Shown here: piece by piece, positions 26,944-35,481 of the stretch
Layout of the letters: each line of letters starts with the position of its first letter
Position numbering within the stretch: the stretch's first letter is position 1
Position numbers and translations under genes: made by a program
Source of the DNA: Georgenia soli
GTDB taxonomy: Bacteria; Actinomycetota; Actinomycetes; Actinomycetales; Actinomycetaceae
Assembly: GCF_002563695.1 (NCBI RefSeq)
Contig: NZ_PDJI01000004.1
Coordinates: 3,100,001 to 3,164,000, forward strand
DNA length: 64,000 nt
Direction: 5' to 3'
The notes under the pieces: generated by a model
Database searches by the model: none
What the model was told of the DNA's origin: nothing
Seen by the model: only the letters and a program-made list of their open reading frames with translations

Positions 26944-27141
26944 ATGTGGACCACCTTGCTCACGCTGCTCGCGGCCCGTCTCGGCTGGCCGGGGGAGGAC
27001 GATCCCGAACGCGGGGACGTGCCGGGTTGGGTGCTGGTGACGCTCATGACGGCGGGTCTTGTGGTCGCGATCTGGGCGCTGGCCGGGCCGGCGCTGTCGA
27101 CGGTGTTCGAGACGGCGATGAACCGGGTTCTGGCGTACTGA
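26944..27141 (+). CDS. flp: Flp-type pilin or pilin-like subunit
   Basis: The 65-residue protein has a short charged N-terminal part, then a hydrophobic helix (GWVLVTLMTAGLVVAIWALAG) and a C-terminal FETAMNRVLAY tail, as in Tad pilins. The ATG has a perfect ribosome site GGAGGAG at 26931-26937 with 6 bases spacing, so I take this over the in-frame ATG at 26887. It lies between tadC and the tadE-like genes. The usual G/E cleavage site is not obvious, so the processing site is uncertain. Confidence 0.75.
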   Translation: MWTTLLTLLAARLGWPGEDDPERGDVPGWVLVTLMTAGLVVAIWALAGPALSTVFETAMNRVLAY

Positions 27142-27530
27142 GCGGACCGGGTGGTGCCGAGCGTGGCTCGGCGGTCGTGGAGTTCGTGCTGGTCTCGGTG
27201 CTGGTGGTCACGATCGTGACGGCGCTGCTGCAGCTGGTGCTCGGTTTGCACGTGCGCAACACGTTGGTGGACTCGGCCTCCGAGGGGGCGCGTCACGCCG
27301 CGCTCGTGGGGGCGGGCCCGGCCGAGGGGGTCGCGCGCACCCGTGAGCTGGTCAGTCTCTCGCTCTCGCCGCGCTACGCGCGGGAGGTGAGTGCCTCGCA
27401 GGTGCAGCGGGGCGGGGTGGTCCTGGTCCGGGTGGAGGTGAGCGCTCCGCTGCCGGTGCTGGGGCTGCTCGGTCCGTCGGGGGTGCTGAACGTCAGCGGG
27501 CACGCGGTGCTCGAGGAGCCGCTGGGATGA
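27138..27530 (+). CDS. tadE: TadE-like minor pilin
   Basis: The frame encodes GAERGSAVVEFVLVSVLVV, the N-terminal TadE pattern with a prepilin-type cleavage after a Gly/Glu-rich start and a single membrane helix, then a C-terminal pilin-like region ending in LEEPLG. No ATG or GTG is in frame upstream of this motif; the nearest plausible start is the CTG at 27138 that overlaps the flp stop (CTGA). I use it with low certainty, giving 130 residues. The stop overlaps the next ATG (ATGA). Confidence 0.72.
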   Translation: MSGPGGAERGSAVVEFVLVSVLVVTIVTALLQLVLGLHVRNTLVDSASEGARHAALVGAGPAEGVARTRELVSLSLSPRYAREVSASQVQRGGVVLVRVEVSAPLPVLGLLGPSGVLNVSGHAVLEEPLG

Positions 27531-28123
27531 GCGGGGGGACGACGTCGGTGCCGCCGCCGTCCGCGGCGGCACGTGTGCGGGCCGGTCGGGGGCGGCGGGC
27601 GGGGTGGCGGTGGGCGGGGATGACGACGCCCGGGCTGGTCGCGGTGGTGCGTGCCCGGCTGGGCGTCGGCGGTGCCGAGCGGCGCCGCGCAGACGAGGCT
27701 GAGCGGGGCAGCGCGGTGGTGGAGTTCCTGGGGATGAGCCTGCTGCTGCTCGTCCCGGTCGTCTACCTGGTCCTGACGCTGGCGCAGGTGCAGGCCGCCG
27801 CGTTCGCCGCGGAGGGGGCCGCGCGGGAGGCGGGGCGTCTGCTGGCCCGGGCGGAGAGCCTCGAGGCGGGGGCGTCCGCGGCGCGGTTCGCGGTGGAGCT
27901 GGCGTTCGAGGACCAGGGCCTGGATGTCGACGGGGCCGAGGCGCTGCGGATCTCCTGCGCCGGGGAGCCGTGCCTGGCGCCGGGGGCGCGGGTGGTGGTC
28001 GAGGTGTCCGCGAGCGTCGACCTGCCGCTCGTGCCGGACTTTGTGGCCGACGCGGTCCCGGCCGCCGTGCCGGTCACCGCCACGCACGTCACCGCGGTGC
28101 CCCAGTTCCGGGAGGCACGGTGA
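27527..28123 (+). CDS. tadE: TadE-like minor pilin, second copy
   Basis: The 198-residue protein has a basic N-terminal extension, then EAERGSAVVEFLGMSLLLLVPVVYLVL, the TadE-like signal and helix, and a C-terminal pilin-like region with a Cys pair (SCAGEPCL). It starts at ATG 27527 overlapping the previous stop and ends with a GTGA overlap to the next gene. It is one of three TadE/G-like proteins in a row, suggesting minor-pilin complexity. Confidence 0.85.
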   Translation: MSGGTTSVPPPSAAARVRAGRGRRAGWRWAGMTTPGLVAVVRARLGVGGAERRRADEAERGSAVVEFLGMSLLLLVPVVYLVLTLAQVQAAAFAAEGAAREAGRLLARAESLEAGASAARFAVELAFEDQGLDVDGAEALRISCAGEPCLAPGARVVVEVSASVDLPLVPDFVADAVPAAVPVTATHVTAVPQFREAR

Positions 28124-28181
28124 GGCTGGGAGGCACGGCGAGGCCGGGAGGCACGGCGAGATTGGGAGGCACGGCGAGGAC
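28110..28181. repeat. 18-bp tandem repeat across a gene junction
   Basis: Four copies of an 18-bp unit beginning GGGAGGCACGG are at 28110, 28128, 28146 and 28164. The copies encode RxGGTA-type repeats at the start of the third TadE/G-like gene, while the first copy crosses the stop of the previous one. Copy-number change here would alter the N-terminal length of the downstream protein in steps of six residues. Confidence 0.85.
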
Positions 28182-28662
28182 GTTGCGGCGACGGGTGGCG
28201 CCGGCGGGCGGGGCGGAGCAGGGTCAGATCATGCTGCTCACGCTGGCCTTCGGGGTGCTTGTCCTGGCGCTCGTGCTCGTGGTGGCCAGTGCGTCCGCGG
28301 TGCACATCGAGCGCAAGCGGCTGCTCGCGCTGGCCGACGGCGCGGCGGCCGACGCCGCGGACGCGATCGACCTGGCCGCGTACTACGCGACCCCGGCGGG
28401 CTCGCCCGACGCGGCCACCCGCGTGCCGCTGTCGGACGCCTCCGTCGAGGCGGCCGTGCAGGAGTACCTCCGCGCCTCGCCGCCGGCGCTGGTGGCCGAG
28501 TTCGAGCGCCTGCGGGTGGCCGAGCCGACCGGGACCCCGGACGGGACCACGGCCCAGGTCACCCTCACCGCCACGGCGCGCCCACCCCTCGTGCCCTGGG
28601 CCCTGCTCCCGTGGAGCGACGGCGTCGCACTACGCGTGACCTCCACCGCCCGGGCAGGCTAA
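28120..28662 (+). CDS. TadG-like/Rv3654c-like pilus protein
   Basis: The 180-residue protein starts at a GTG overlapping the preceding stop. Its first 17 residues come from the 18-bp repeat (RLGGTARPGGTARLGG). A GQIMLLTLAFGVLVLALVLVV membrane segment and ERKRLLALADGAAADAADAI follow, the typical TadG/Flp-assembly-like pattern, then an exported C-terminal part. It closes the Tad operon; the next gene starts 4 bases later. Confidence 0.8.
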   Translation: MRLGGTARPGGTARLGGTARTLRRRVAPAGGAEQGQIMLLTLAFGVLVLALVLVVASASAVHIERKRLLALADGAAADAADAIDLAAYYATPAGSPDAATRVPLSDASVEAAVQEYLRASPPALVAEFERLRVAEPTGTPDGTTAQVTLTATARPPLVPWALLPWSDGVALRVTSTARAG

Positions 28663-28666
28663 GACG

Positions 28667-29578
28667 GTGAGCACCCAGGACCTGCTGGCCGTCGCCGTCG
28701 ACCTCTACGGCCTGCTGCCGGGCGAGTTCGTCGAGTCGCGCGACGAGCGCGCGAAGCAGGCCCGTGCCGACGGCGAAGCCGACCTGGCCCGAGACGTCAA
28801 GGCCCTGCGCAAGCCGACCGCGGCCGCCTGGCTCGTCAACGCGATGGTGCGGCACATGACCGAGCAGATCGAGCAGGTGCTCGAGCTCGGCCAGGCCATG
28901 CGCGAGGCCCAGGAGGACCTCGACGCGGCCGAGCTGAGGACGCTCAACCGGCAGCGCCGCCAGCTCGTCACCGCCGTGGTGCGGCAGGGCCGGAAGGTCG
29001 GGGCGGAGCTCGGGCAGAAGGTCAACGACGTGGCGGCGGAGCAGGCTGCCGCGACGCTGCAGGCGGCGATGGCGGACGAGAACGCGGAGGCGGCCCTGCG
29101 TACGGGGCTCCTGCTCGAACCGATGACCACCACCGGCCTGGACCCCGTCGACCTCACTGGGGTCCTGGCGGTGCCCGAGGCGCTGGGGGAGCGGGCCCCA
29201 CGCCAGGCCGGCCGGAAGACTGTGGGCGGCAGGCGAAAGACAAAGACGGACGCCGCGGCGGCCCTGCGCGCCGAGATCGCCCGGGTCGAGCAGGAGGAGC
29301 AGGAGGCCGAGCGACGGTCGGCGGAGACGGAGCGCGAGCTGCGCTCGGCGGAGGACACCGTGCACCGGCTCGAGGCGCGGGTGCTGCAGCTGCGGTCGGA
29401 GGTCGAGGAGCTCCGGCGCCAGCTCGACGAGCGGGAGCACGCCCTCACCGGCGCGGAGGGCCGGCTCGACGACGCCGAGGACGCGCGGGAGTCTGCCGCA
29501 TCTGCCCACGACGACGCGGAGACCGCCGTGGAGGAGGTGCGGGACAGACTCGCCCGGCTACGCGAGCAGCAGGGCTGA
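28667..29578 (+). CDS. Coiled-coil protein of unknown function
   Basis: The 303-residue protein has an N-terminal region (DLYGLLPGEFVESRDERAKQAR) and, after residue 195, a long charged coiled coil of Glu/Arg heptads (RVEQEEQEAERRSAETERELR, LEARVLQLRSEVEELRRQL). No enzyme motif or membrane segment is visible. It follows the Tad operon after 4 bases, so it is probably cotranscribed, but the family is known in actinobacteria without an established role. I would not assign it to the pilus on position alone. Confidence 0.65.
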   Translation: MSTQDLLAVAVDLYGLLPGEFVESRDERAKQARADGEADLARDVKALRKPTAAAWLVNAMVRHMTEQIEQVLELGQAMREAQEDLDAAELRTLNRQRRQLVTAVVRQGRKVGAELGQKVNDVAAEQAAATLQAAMADENAEAALRTGLLLEPMTTTGLDPVDLTGVLAVPEALGERAPRQAGRKTVGGRRKTKTDAAAALRAEIARVEQEEQEAERRSAETERELRSAEDTVHRLEARVLQLRSEVEELRRQLDEREHALTGAEGRLDDAEDARESAASAHDDAETAVEEVRDRLARLREQQG

Positions 29579-29597
29579 CCGCGGTGACGGTGCGTTG

Positions 29598-30101
29598 CTA
29601 GACCGCGAGCTTCTCCCGGGCCGGGCCCCGGCTGCGGCGGCCCCGTCCCTCGGTGCGCCCCGCCGGACGCGACGACCCGGCCTGGAGCGGCCGGTCGGCC
29701 AGCGGTCCGGGGGCGCGGTCGGGCTCCGCCGTCGGCGCGTCCTGGGCCGGCGAGACGACCGAGCGGCGGGCGGCGCGGCGGGCCCGCTCCAGGCGCTGCT
29801 CGTGGAGGAGCTGGGCGGAGCGGGCGGCGGCGCGCAGCCGCCGTGCCACGAGGTGCCGCTTGAGCGCGACGATCGCGACCACGCCGATCGCGATCCAGAT
29901 CCCGTTCGCGACGGCGGAGGGCCAGGCGCCGGAGGCCGCCGAGCTCGAGCCGACGGCGATCGCGCCGAAGACGTTCAGCCCCTGATAGCTCACCGAACCG
30001 GCGGGCAGACGACCGGTGGAGAGCAGGGCGTAGGCCACCAGCTGGACGACGACACCCACCCAGCCGGCGGTGACAATCACGGAGGCGACGATCTCGGGCA
30101 C
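29598..30101 (-). CDS. CBU_0592-type small membrane protein
   Basis: The 167-residue protein has two predicted membrane helices in its first half (GWVGVVVQLVAYALLS; NGIWIAIGVVAIVALK) with a conserved pattern of G-W, A-Y and Y-Q-G-L-N-V-F-G between, typical of the CBU_0592 family. A basic, Ala/Arg/Pro-rich tail follows. The function is unknown. It is divergent from the LysR gene across a 71-base spacer, so it is a possible target of that regulator. Confidence 0.75.
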   Translation of the reverse strand: MPEIVASVIVTAGWVGVVVQLVAYALLSTGRLPAGSVSYQGLNVFGAIAVGSSSAASGAWPSAVANGIWIAIGVVAIVALKRHLVARRLRAAARSAQLLHEQRLERARRAARRSVVSPAQDAPTAEPDRAPGPLADRPLQAGSSRPAGRTEGRGRRSRGPAREKLAV

Positions 30102-30131
30102 AGGTCAATCGTGACGACCTCGCCCATAAAG

Positions 30132-30145
30132 ATCAATCGAATGAT
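30132..30145. promoter_or_regulatory. LysR-type box candidate in the divergent spacer
   Basis: ATCA and TGAT are separated by 6 bases (30132-30145), giving a dyad in the spacer between the membrane-protein gene and the LysR gene. LysR regulators often bind such sites and repress their own gene. A TATACAGT run, compatible with a -10, lies just after it before the LysR start. Confidence 0.4.
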
Positions 30146-30172
30146 TCGGCATCCGGTATACAGTTCTGCTTC

Positions 30173-31078
30173 ATGGAGATCGACCCACGCAGGCTTGGTT
30201 TTCTCTTGGCCGTGAGCAGGTCAGGAGGAGTCCTGGCGGCGGCCGACACGTTGCACGTGAGCCCGTCTGCCGTGTCCCAGCAAATAGCGCGTCTGGAGGC
30301 GGAAGCAGGCGTCAAGGTGCTCGACCGCCAGCCCTCCGGGGCCACGCTCACCGCGGCCGGCCGGGTCCTCGCGGACACCGCGGAACGGATCGAGTCGGAG
30401 CTGGGGGAGACCCGCCGCTCGCTGGCGGCGCTCGAGGGAGACGTCTCGGGCGTCGTCGTCGTCGGCGCCTTCCAGACGGCGATCCGCGCGGTGCTCGTGC
30501 CCCTGCTCGAGGGCCTCGAGCAGAGCCTGCCCGGCGTGGAGCTCGTGGTCCACGAGGTGGCCGAGGAGCACGGTCGTCGCGCGCTGCGCCGCGGGGAGCT
30601 GGACCTGCTGGTGATCGAGCACGACGTCTCGACCCCGACCCCGGCGCCGTCGGGCACGCGTGACGTGCCGTTCCTGGACGAGCCGTGGGTCGTCGCGCTG
30701 CCCGCCACGGACCCCGAACCGACCGGGCTGCTCGAGCTCGTCGGGCGCACCTGGCTGGCCCCGGAACCGCGCGGTGCGGCCGACCGGGCGCTGGCGCGGC
30801 TGGCGGCGGAGATGTCCTTCACGCCGCGCACGGCCCACCGGTACCTCGACTTCGACGTGGCCCTGGCCATGGTGGCCGCCGGACTGGGCATCGCGCTGCT
30901 GCCCGAGCTGGCGATGCGCCGCCAGCTGCCGGAGAACGTGCAGTGGGCCGCGCTGCCGGGCCTCGGCACGCGTCGTCTCTTCGTGCGCCACCGTGACACC
31001 CGCACTGAGCCCAGGGCCGCGACGCTGGCCGTGCTCGAGCAGATGGTGGCCGTCGCCGCAGCCCTCGAGCCGCTGTGA
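30173..31078 (+). CDS. LysR-family transcriptional regulator
   Basis: The 301-residue protein has an N-terminal winged helix-turn-helix (LLAVSRSGGVLAAADTLHVSPSAVSQQIARLEAEAG) and a periplasmic-binding-protein-like effector domain (VSGVVVVGAFQTAIRAVLVPLL; LGIALLPELAM). It should bind the spacer DNA upstream (dyad at 30132-30145) and control itself or the divergent membrane-protein gene. The effector is unknown. The luciferase-like gene follows after 52 bases and could be a target, but it seems to have its own -10 element. Confidence 0.9.
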   Translation: MEIDPRRLGFLLAVSRSGGVLAAADTLHVSPSAVSQQIARLEAEAGVKVLDRQPSGATLTAAGRVLADTAERIESELGETRRSLAALEGDVSGVVVVGAFQTAIRAVLVPLLEGLEQSLPGVELVVHEVAEEHGRRALRRGELDLLVIEHDVSTPTPAPSGTRDVPFLDEPWVVALPATDPEPTGLLELVGRTWLAPEPRGAADRALARLAAEMSFTPRTAHRYLDFDVALAMVAAGLGIALLPELAMRRQLPENVQWAALPGLGTRRLFVRHRDTRTEPRAATLAVLEQMVAVAAALEPL

Positions 31079-31118
31079 GCGCCGCGGGCGCGCGTCCGCC
31101 GGCCGTGGAGGCGCCGGA

Positions 31119-31124
31119 TAGCCT
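31119..31124 (+). promoter_or_regulatory. -10 hexamer, leaderless promoter candidate
   Basis: TAGCCT lies 6 bases before ATG 31131, a TAnnnT -10 placed for a leaderless transcript. No clear -35 is seen. Confidence 0.45.
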
Positions 31125-31130
31125 CGGGCC

Positions 31131-32099
31131 ATGTCGCCGACCGGACGGGCCCGCACCGGAGTCATGCTGCCCCGGGACCTCGAGACCTCGTCCGTGCTCG
31201 AGTACGCCGTCCGCGCCGAGGAGCTCGGGTTCGACGAGCTGTGGGTCGTGGAGGACCTCGGGTTCCGCGGCGGGGTCGCCCAGGCGGCGGCCCTCCTCGG
31301 GGCGACGCGCACCATCCGCGTCGGCATCGGGATCCTGCCCGCGGGCGCGCGCAACGCCGCGTTCGCTGCGATGGAGGCGGCCACGCTGGCCCAGCTGTTC
31401 CCCGGCCGCGTCGACGTCGGCGTCGGTCACGGCATGCCCGGCTGGATGCGGGCGGTCGGCGCCTGGCCGCCCCGGCCGCTGCGCCACCTCGAGGAGCACG
31501 TGACCGCGGTTCGAGATCTGCTGCACGGCCGCGCCGCTGCTCTCGGCGGACCCGAGGACAGAGGGGCGACGGGCGTCGCCCTCGAGCCGAGCGCCGTGCC
31601 CGCCGTCGTCCCGGACCTGCTCCTCGGCGTGCGGGGCCCGCGCTCGCTCGCCCTCTCGGGCCGCGTCGCCGACGGCACGATCCTGGCCGAGCCCTGCACC
31701 CCCGAGTACGTGGCCGCCGCCCGCCGGCAGATCGCCGCGACCCGCCCGCACCGCCTGGTCGCCTACAACGTGGCCAGCGTCGGCCCGGACCCCCGGCAGG
31801 CGCTCGCCGCGGCGCGGCCGGCGCTGCGCTGGATCGGTGAGCCCGACTGGGCGCCCCACCTCGCTCCGCTCGACCTCGCCGAGGAGCTGGCACAGCTGCG
31901 GGCCCGGAGCGCCGGCCCCGAGGATTTCGCCCGCGCACTGCCGGACGAGTGGGTCGCGCGGCTGGCGCTCGCCGGGACGCCGCGGCAGGTCCGCGCGCGC
32001 ATGGACGACCTGGCCGGGGCCGGGGTGACGAGCAACGTGCTCGTGCCTGTCGCCGCGGATCCCCTGGCGGCCCTGGAGGCGCTGTCGGACGTCCTGTGA
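31131..32099 (+). CDS. LLM-class flavin-dependent oxidoreductase
   Basis: The 322-residue protein is a luciferase-like (LLM) TIM-barrel flavin enzyme. It shows an N-terminal strand RTGVMLPRDLE, the AEELGFDELWVVEDLGFRGG region, TRTIRVGIGILPAGARNAA, and RVDVGVGHGMPGWM, as in F420/FMN-dependent members. The substrate and the choice of FMN or F420 cannot be told. It lies between the LysR gene and an exporter gene and may belong to a detoxification group, but that is inference. Confidence 0.85.
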   Translation: MSPTGRARTGVMLPRDLETSSVLEYAVRAEELGFDELWVVEDLGFRGGVAQAAALLGATRTIRVGIGILPAGARNAAFAAMEAATLAQLFPGRVDVGVGHGMPGWMRAVGAWPPRPLRHLEEHVTAVRDLLHGRAAALGGPEDRGATGVALEPSAVPAVVPDLLLGVRGPRSLALSGRVADGTILAEPCTPEYVAAARRQIAATRPHRLVAYNVASVGPDPRQALAAARPALRWIGEPDWAPHLAPLDLAEELAQLRARSAGPEDFARALPDEWVARLALAGTPRQVRARMDDLAGAGVTSNVLVPVAADPLAALEALSDVL

Positions 32100-32127
32100 C
32101 ACGGCGGCGCCGTGCCACGATGGGCGC

Positions 32128-33333
32128 GTGACGTTCCCGGCGAGTGCCCGACCCCGCGCCTCGTTCGTCCTTCTCCTCGGTGCCATGGCCGCGCTGCCGG
32201 CAGTCACCACGGACCTGTACCTTCCCTCGCTCCCCGTCGTCGCGGAGGACCTGAGCTCCGGCCCGGCCCTCGTCCAGGCCACCATCACCGGGGTGCTCAT
32301 CGGCGGGGCGATCGGCCAGCTGCTCATCGGCCCGCTGTCCGACCGTTACGGCCGGCGCCGCCCGGTGATGATCGGCGTCTCGCTGCACGTCGTCGCCTCC
32401 GTGCTGTGCGCGCTCACCCCGGGGATCTGGCCGCTGATCGTGCTGCGGGTGATCCAGGGCATCGGCAACGCCGCCGCCACGGTCACCGCCATGGCCGTCA
32501 TCCGCGACCGGTACAGCGGCGCCGGGGCGTCGGTGCTGATGTCGCGTCTCATGCTCGTGATCGGCGTCGCGCCGCTGCTGGCGCCCACCGTCGGCGGCCT
32601 CATCGCCGGCTGGTGGGGCTGGCGCGCCACGTTCGTCGTCCTCGCCCTCGTGGGGCTGGTGCTCATCCCCGTCATGGCGCGATTCCTCCCCGAGACCCTG
32701 CCGCCCGCCGCGCGCCGGCGTGAGCCCCTGGGAGCCACCTTCGCCGGCTACGGTCAGCTCCTGCGCGACGGGCACTTCATGGCCCTGGCCGTGCTGCCCG
32801 GCCTCGGGCTGGCGGCGCTGATGAGCTACGTGGCCGGCTCGCCGTTCGTGCTGCAGGAGGGCTACGGGCTCAGCGAGACCGAGTTCGCGCTCCTGTTCGC
32901 CCTGAACGGGGCGGGGCTCGTGCTCGGTTCCCAGCTGAACGCCTCGCTCGTGAAGCGCTTCGAGCCGACCGCCGTGCTCGGCGTGGCGATCCCGCTCGCC
33001 GCCACGCTCGGAGTCGTCCTCCTCGCCCTCGTGGCGACCGGGACCGGCGGCCTCCTGGGACTGATCGTGCCGCTCTGGCTCCTGCTGAGCGTGAACTCCC
33101 TCGTCCTGCCGAACGCCACCGCGCTGGCCCTGACCCTGCACGGCGAACGGGCCGGCACGGCCGCCGCGCTGATCGGCGCGCTGCAGGCGGGCGTGGCCGG
33201 GGTCGTCTCACCCGTCGTCGGCCTGCTCGGGGGCGACGACGTCGCGATGGCCACCGTGATCCTCGGCGCCGTGAGCGCCAGCCTGGTGATCTTCCTCGCC
33301 GCGGGGCGCACTCGCGGTCCCCGGGCGGCGTAG
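32128..33333 (+). CDS. Bcr/CflA-type multidrug exporter (MFS)
   Basis: The 401-residue protein has about 12 membrane segments and the DHA1 motifs [21 protein letters not shown] (motif A) and the [11 protein letters not shown] first loop, which is characteristic of Bcr/CflA exporters. It should expel drugs or small molecules using the proton gradient. The start is the GTG at 32128; CACGAT 6 bases upstream could be its -10 element. It has no membrane-fusion partner gene nearby. Confidence 0.88.
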   Translation: MTFPASARPRASFVLLLGAMAALPAVTTDLYLPSLPVVAEDLSSGPALVQATITGVLIGGAIGQLLIGPLSDRYGRRRPVMIGVSLHVVASVLCALTPGIWPLIVLRVIQGIGNAAATVTAMAVIRDRYSGAGASVLMSRLMLVIGVAPLLAPTVGGLIAGWWGWRATFVVLALVGLVLIPVMARFLPETLPPAARRREPLGATFAGYGQLLRDGHFMALAVLPGLGLAALMSYVAGSPFVLQEGYGLSETEFALLFALNGAGLVLGSQLNASLVKRFEPTAVLGVAIPLAATLGVVLLALVATGTGGLLGLIVPLWLLLSVNSLVLPNATALALTLHGERAGTAAALIGALQAGVAGVVSPVVGLLGGDDVAMATVILGAVSASLVIFLAAGRTRGPRAA

Positions 33334-33428
33334 GTCCCGCGGGCGCGGCAGGACCCGCGGGGCGGCACGGCGCCCCCGGGCGGGGGTGGTCGGCGCAGGG
33401 GCGCCCCGCGCGCGGTCGGCCGATCGCG

Positions 33429-33434
33429 TAACCT
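33429..33434 (+). promoter_or_regulatory. -10 hexamer before prfB
   Basis: TAACCT lies 8 bases before GTG 33443, a TAnnnT -10 placed for a leaderless or near-leaderless prfB transcript. Confidence 0.45.
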
Positions 33435-33442
33435 TGCCGTTC

Positions 33443-34558
33443 GTGGCCACCGACTTCAGCAGCGAGATCCAGCACCTGCGCACGACGTTCGAGTCCATCC
33501 GCGCGGTGACGGACCCGGACGCCCTGCGCGCCCAGATCGCGGAGCTGTCGGAGAAGGCCTCCGCCCCGGACCTGTGGGACGACCCCGACGCCGCCCAGGT
33601 GGTCACCTCGAACCTCTCCCACGCCCAGGCGGAGCTCAACCGCGTGGAGAAGATGGGCGAGCGCATCGAGGACCTCCAGGCCCTCGTCGAGCTGGGCCAG
33701 GAGGAGGAGGGCGCCGACGCCGACGCGTTCCTCACCGACGCCGAGGCCGAGCTCACCGCGATCCGTCGGGACCTCGAGAACCTCGAGGTGCGCACCCTCC
33801 TCTCCGGCGAGTACGACTCCCGCGAGGCCGTGATCACCATCCGCGCCGGCGCGGGCGGGGTGGACGCCGCCGACTTCGCCGAGATGCTCATGCGCATGTA
33901 CCTGCGCTGGGCCGAGCGTCACGGGTACGCGACGAACGTCCTCGACACCTCCTACGCGGAGGAGGCGGGCCTGAAGTCGGTGACGTTCGAGGTCAAGGCG
34001 CCCTACGCGTACGGCACCCTCTCCGTGGAGGCCGGCACGCACCGCCTCGTGCGCATCTCCCCGTTCGACAACCAGGGCCGCCGGCAGACGTCCTTCGCCG
34101 CCGTCGAGGTCATCCCGCTCATCGAGCAGACCGACAGCATCGAGATCCCGGAGAACGAGATCAAGGTCGACGTGTTCCGCTCCTCCGGACCCGGCGGGCA
34201 GTCCGTCAACACCACCGACTCCGCCGTCCGCATGACCCACATCCCCACCGGGATCGTCGTGTCGATGCAGAACGAGAAGTCCCAGATCCAGAACCGTGCC
34301 GCCGCGCTGCGCGTGCTGCAGTCCCGCCTCCTGCTGGTCCGCCAGGAGGAGGAGAACGCCGCCAAGAAGGCGCTCGCCGGCGACGTCAAGGGCGCCTGGG
34401 GCGACCAGATGCGCTCGTACGTGCTGCAGCCGTACCAGATGGTCAAGGACCTGCGCACCGAGCACGAGTCCGGGAACCCCTCCGCGGTGTTCGACGGCGA
34501 GATCGACGACTTCATCGACGCCGGGATCCGCTGGCGCAAGAGCGTCCCCGCCGCCTGA
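33443..34558 (+). CDS. prfB: Peptide chain release factor 2
   Basis: RF2 recognises UGA and UAA stop codons and triggers peptidyl-tRNA hydrolysis. The 371-residue protein has the stop-recognition loop RISPFDNQG and catalytic G251-G252-Q253 ([15 protein letters not shown]), followed by the conserved [11 protein letters not shown] segment. The frame is continuous from the start: there is no early in-frame UGA and so no programmed frameshift autoregulation, as in many actinobacteria. The GTG start is supported by the TAACCT element 8 bases upstream. prfB-ftsE-ftsX is the standard order in these genomes. Confidence 0.96.
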   Translation: MATDFSSEIQHLRTTFESIRAVTDPDALRAQIAELSEKASAPDLWDDPDAAQVVTSNLSHAQAELNRVEKMGERIEDLQALVELGQEEEGADADAFLTDAEAELTAIRRDLENLEVRTLLSGEYDSREAVITIRAGAGGVDAADFAEMLMRMYLRWAERHGYATNVLDTSYAEEAGLKSVTFEVKAPYAYGTLSVEAGTHRLVRISPFDNQGRRQTSFAAVEVIPLIEQTDSIEIPENEIKVDVFRSSGPGGQSVNTTDSAVRMTHIPTGIVVSMQNEKSQIQNRAAALRVLQSRLLLVRQEEENAAKKALAGDVKGAWGDQMRSYVLQPYQMVKDLRTEHESGNPSAVFDGEIDDFIDAGIRWRKSVPAA

Positions 34559-34617
34559 CGCGGCGCGTGCTCGCCGCCTGACGCGGCGCGTGCCCGCCGC
34601 CTGACGCGGGCGCTCCC
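34549..34617. repeat. 23-bp tandem repeat overlapping the prfB stop
   Basis: CGCCGCCTGACGCGGCGCGTGCY is repeated at 34549 and 34572, with a third partial copy at 34595. Every copy contains a TGA and a CGCCGC/GCGGCG dyad that can form a short hairpin, so it may contribute to 3'-end formation. The first copy holds the real stop codon. Confidence 0.85.
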
Positions 34618-34782
34618 CGACGGGTTGGGGGCCTCGCTGCGTCGTCGGGACGTGAGATGCGGCTCGCAGGTGCGCCGGCGCCCCCGCGGCGTGTCTGCCA
34701 CGGCGCCCGGCCGGGCGGTGCCTAGTCTGCCTGGAGGCCAGCAGCTGTTCCTCCCACTGTCGAGACTGGCCGCCATGCACCT

Positions 34783-35472
34783 GTGATCAGATTTGAGAAC
34801 GTCTCCAAGGTCTACGCGCGGGGCGCCCGCCCGGCGCTGGACCAGGTGAGCCTGGAGATCGAGCGCGGCGAGTTCGTCTTCCTCGTCGGTTCCTCGGGCT
34901 CCGGCAAGTCCACCTTCCTCAACCTCGTCCTGCGGCAGGAGCGCCCCACGTCCGGGCAGATCCACGCGCTGGGCAAGGACCTCGCCCAGATCTCGCGGTG
35001 GAAGGTGCCCCACCTGCGCCGGCAGATCGGTACGGTCTTCCAGGACTTCCGTCTGCTCTCGAACAAGTCGGTCTTCGAGAACGTGGCGATCGCCCCGCAG
35101 GTGATCGGCAAGCCGCGCCACCACATCCTCAGCGCCGTGCCCGAGGTGCTCGAGCTGGTCGGTCTGGACGGCAAGGAGAAGCGCCTGCCGCACGAGCTCT
35201 CCGGCGGTGAGCAGCAGCGCGTGGCCATCGCCCGGGCCATGGTCAACCGGCCGGCCGTCCTGCTCGCCGACGAGCCCACCGGCAACCTCGACCCCACGAC
35301 CTCGATCGGAATCATGCGCCTGCTCGACCGCATCAACCGCACCGGAACCACCATCGTCATGGCCACCCACGACGACGAGATCGTCGACCAGATGCGCAAG
35401 CGCGTGGTCGAGCTGTCCGACGGCGTGATGGTGCGCGACCAGTCCCGCGGCGTCTACGGCGCGAGCCGGTAG
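34783..35472 (+). CDS. ftsE: Cell-division ABC ATPase FtsE
   Basis: The 229-residue ABC ATPase has Walker [10 protein letters not shown] (about 35-43), a signature [15 protein letters not shown] and a Walker [14 protein letters not shown]. FtsE and FtsX form the membrane complex that activates peptidoglycan hydrolases at the division septum. The GTG start sits about 225 bases after prfB with ftsX following in 9 bases, so ftsEX may have its own promoter. The next genes, ftsX and an M23 protein, make a division/wall unit. Confidence 0.96.
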   Translation: MIRFENVSKVYARGARPALDQVSLEIERGEFVFLVGSSGSGKSTFLNLVLRQERPTSGQIHALGKDLAQISRWKVPHLRRQIGTVFQDFRLLSNKSVFENVAIAPQVIGKPRHHILSAVPEVLELVGLDGKEKRLPHELSGGEQQRVAIARAMVNRPAVLLADEPTGNLDPTTSIGIMRLLDRINRTGTTIVMATHDDEIVDQMRKRVVELSDGVMVRDQSRGVYGASR

Positions 35473-35481
35473 GGGCGGATC

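Noticed and set aside
33443..33530. RF2 programmed frameshift site
   Set aside because: The frame is open without an early in-frame TGA, so no frameshift is needed here.
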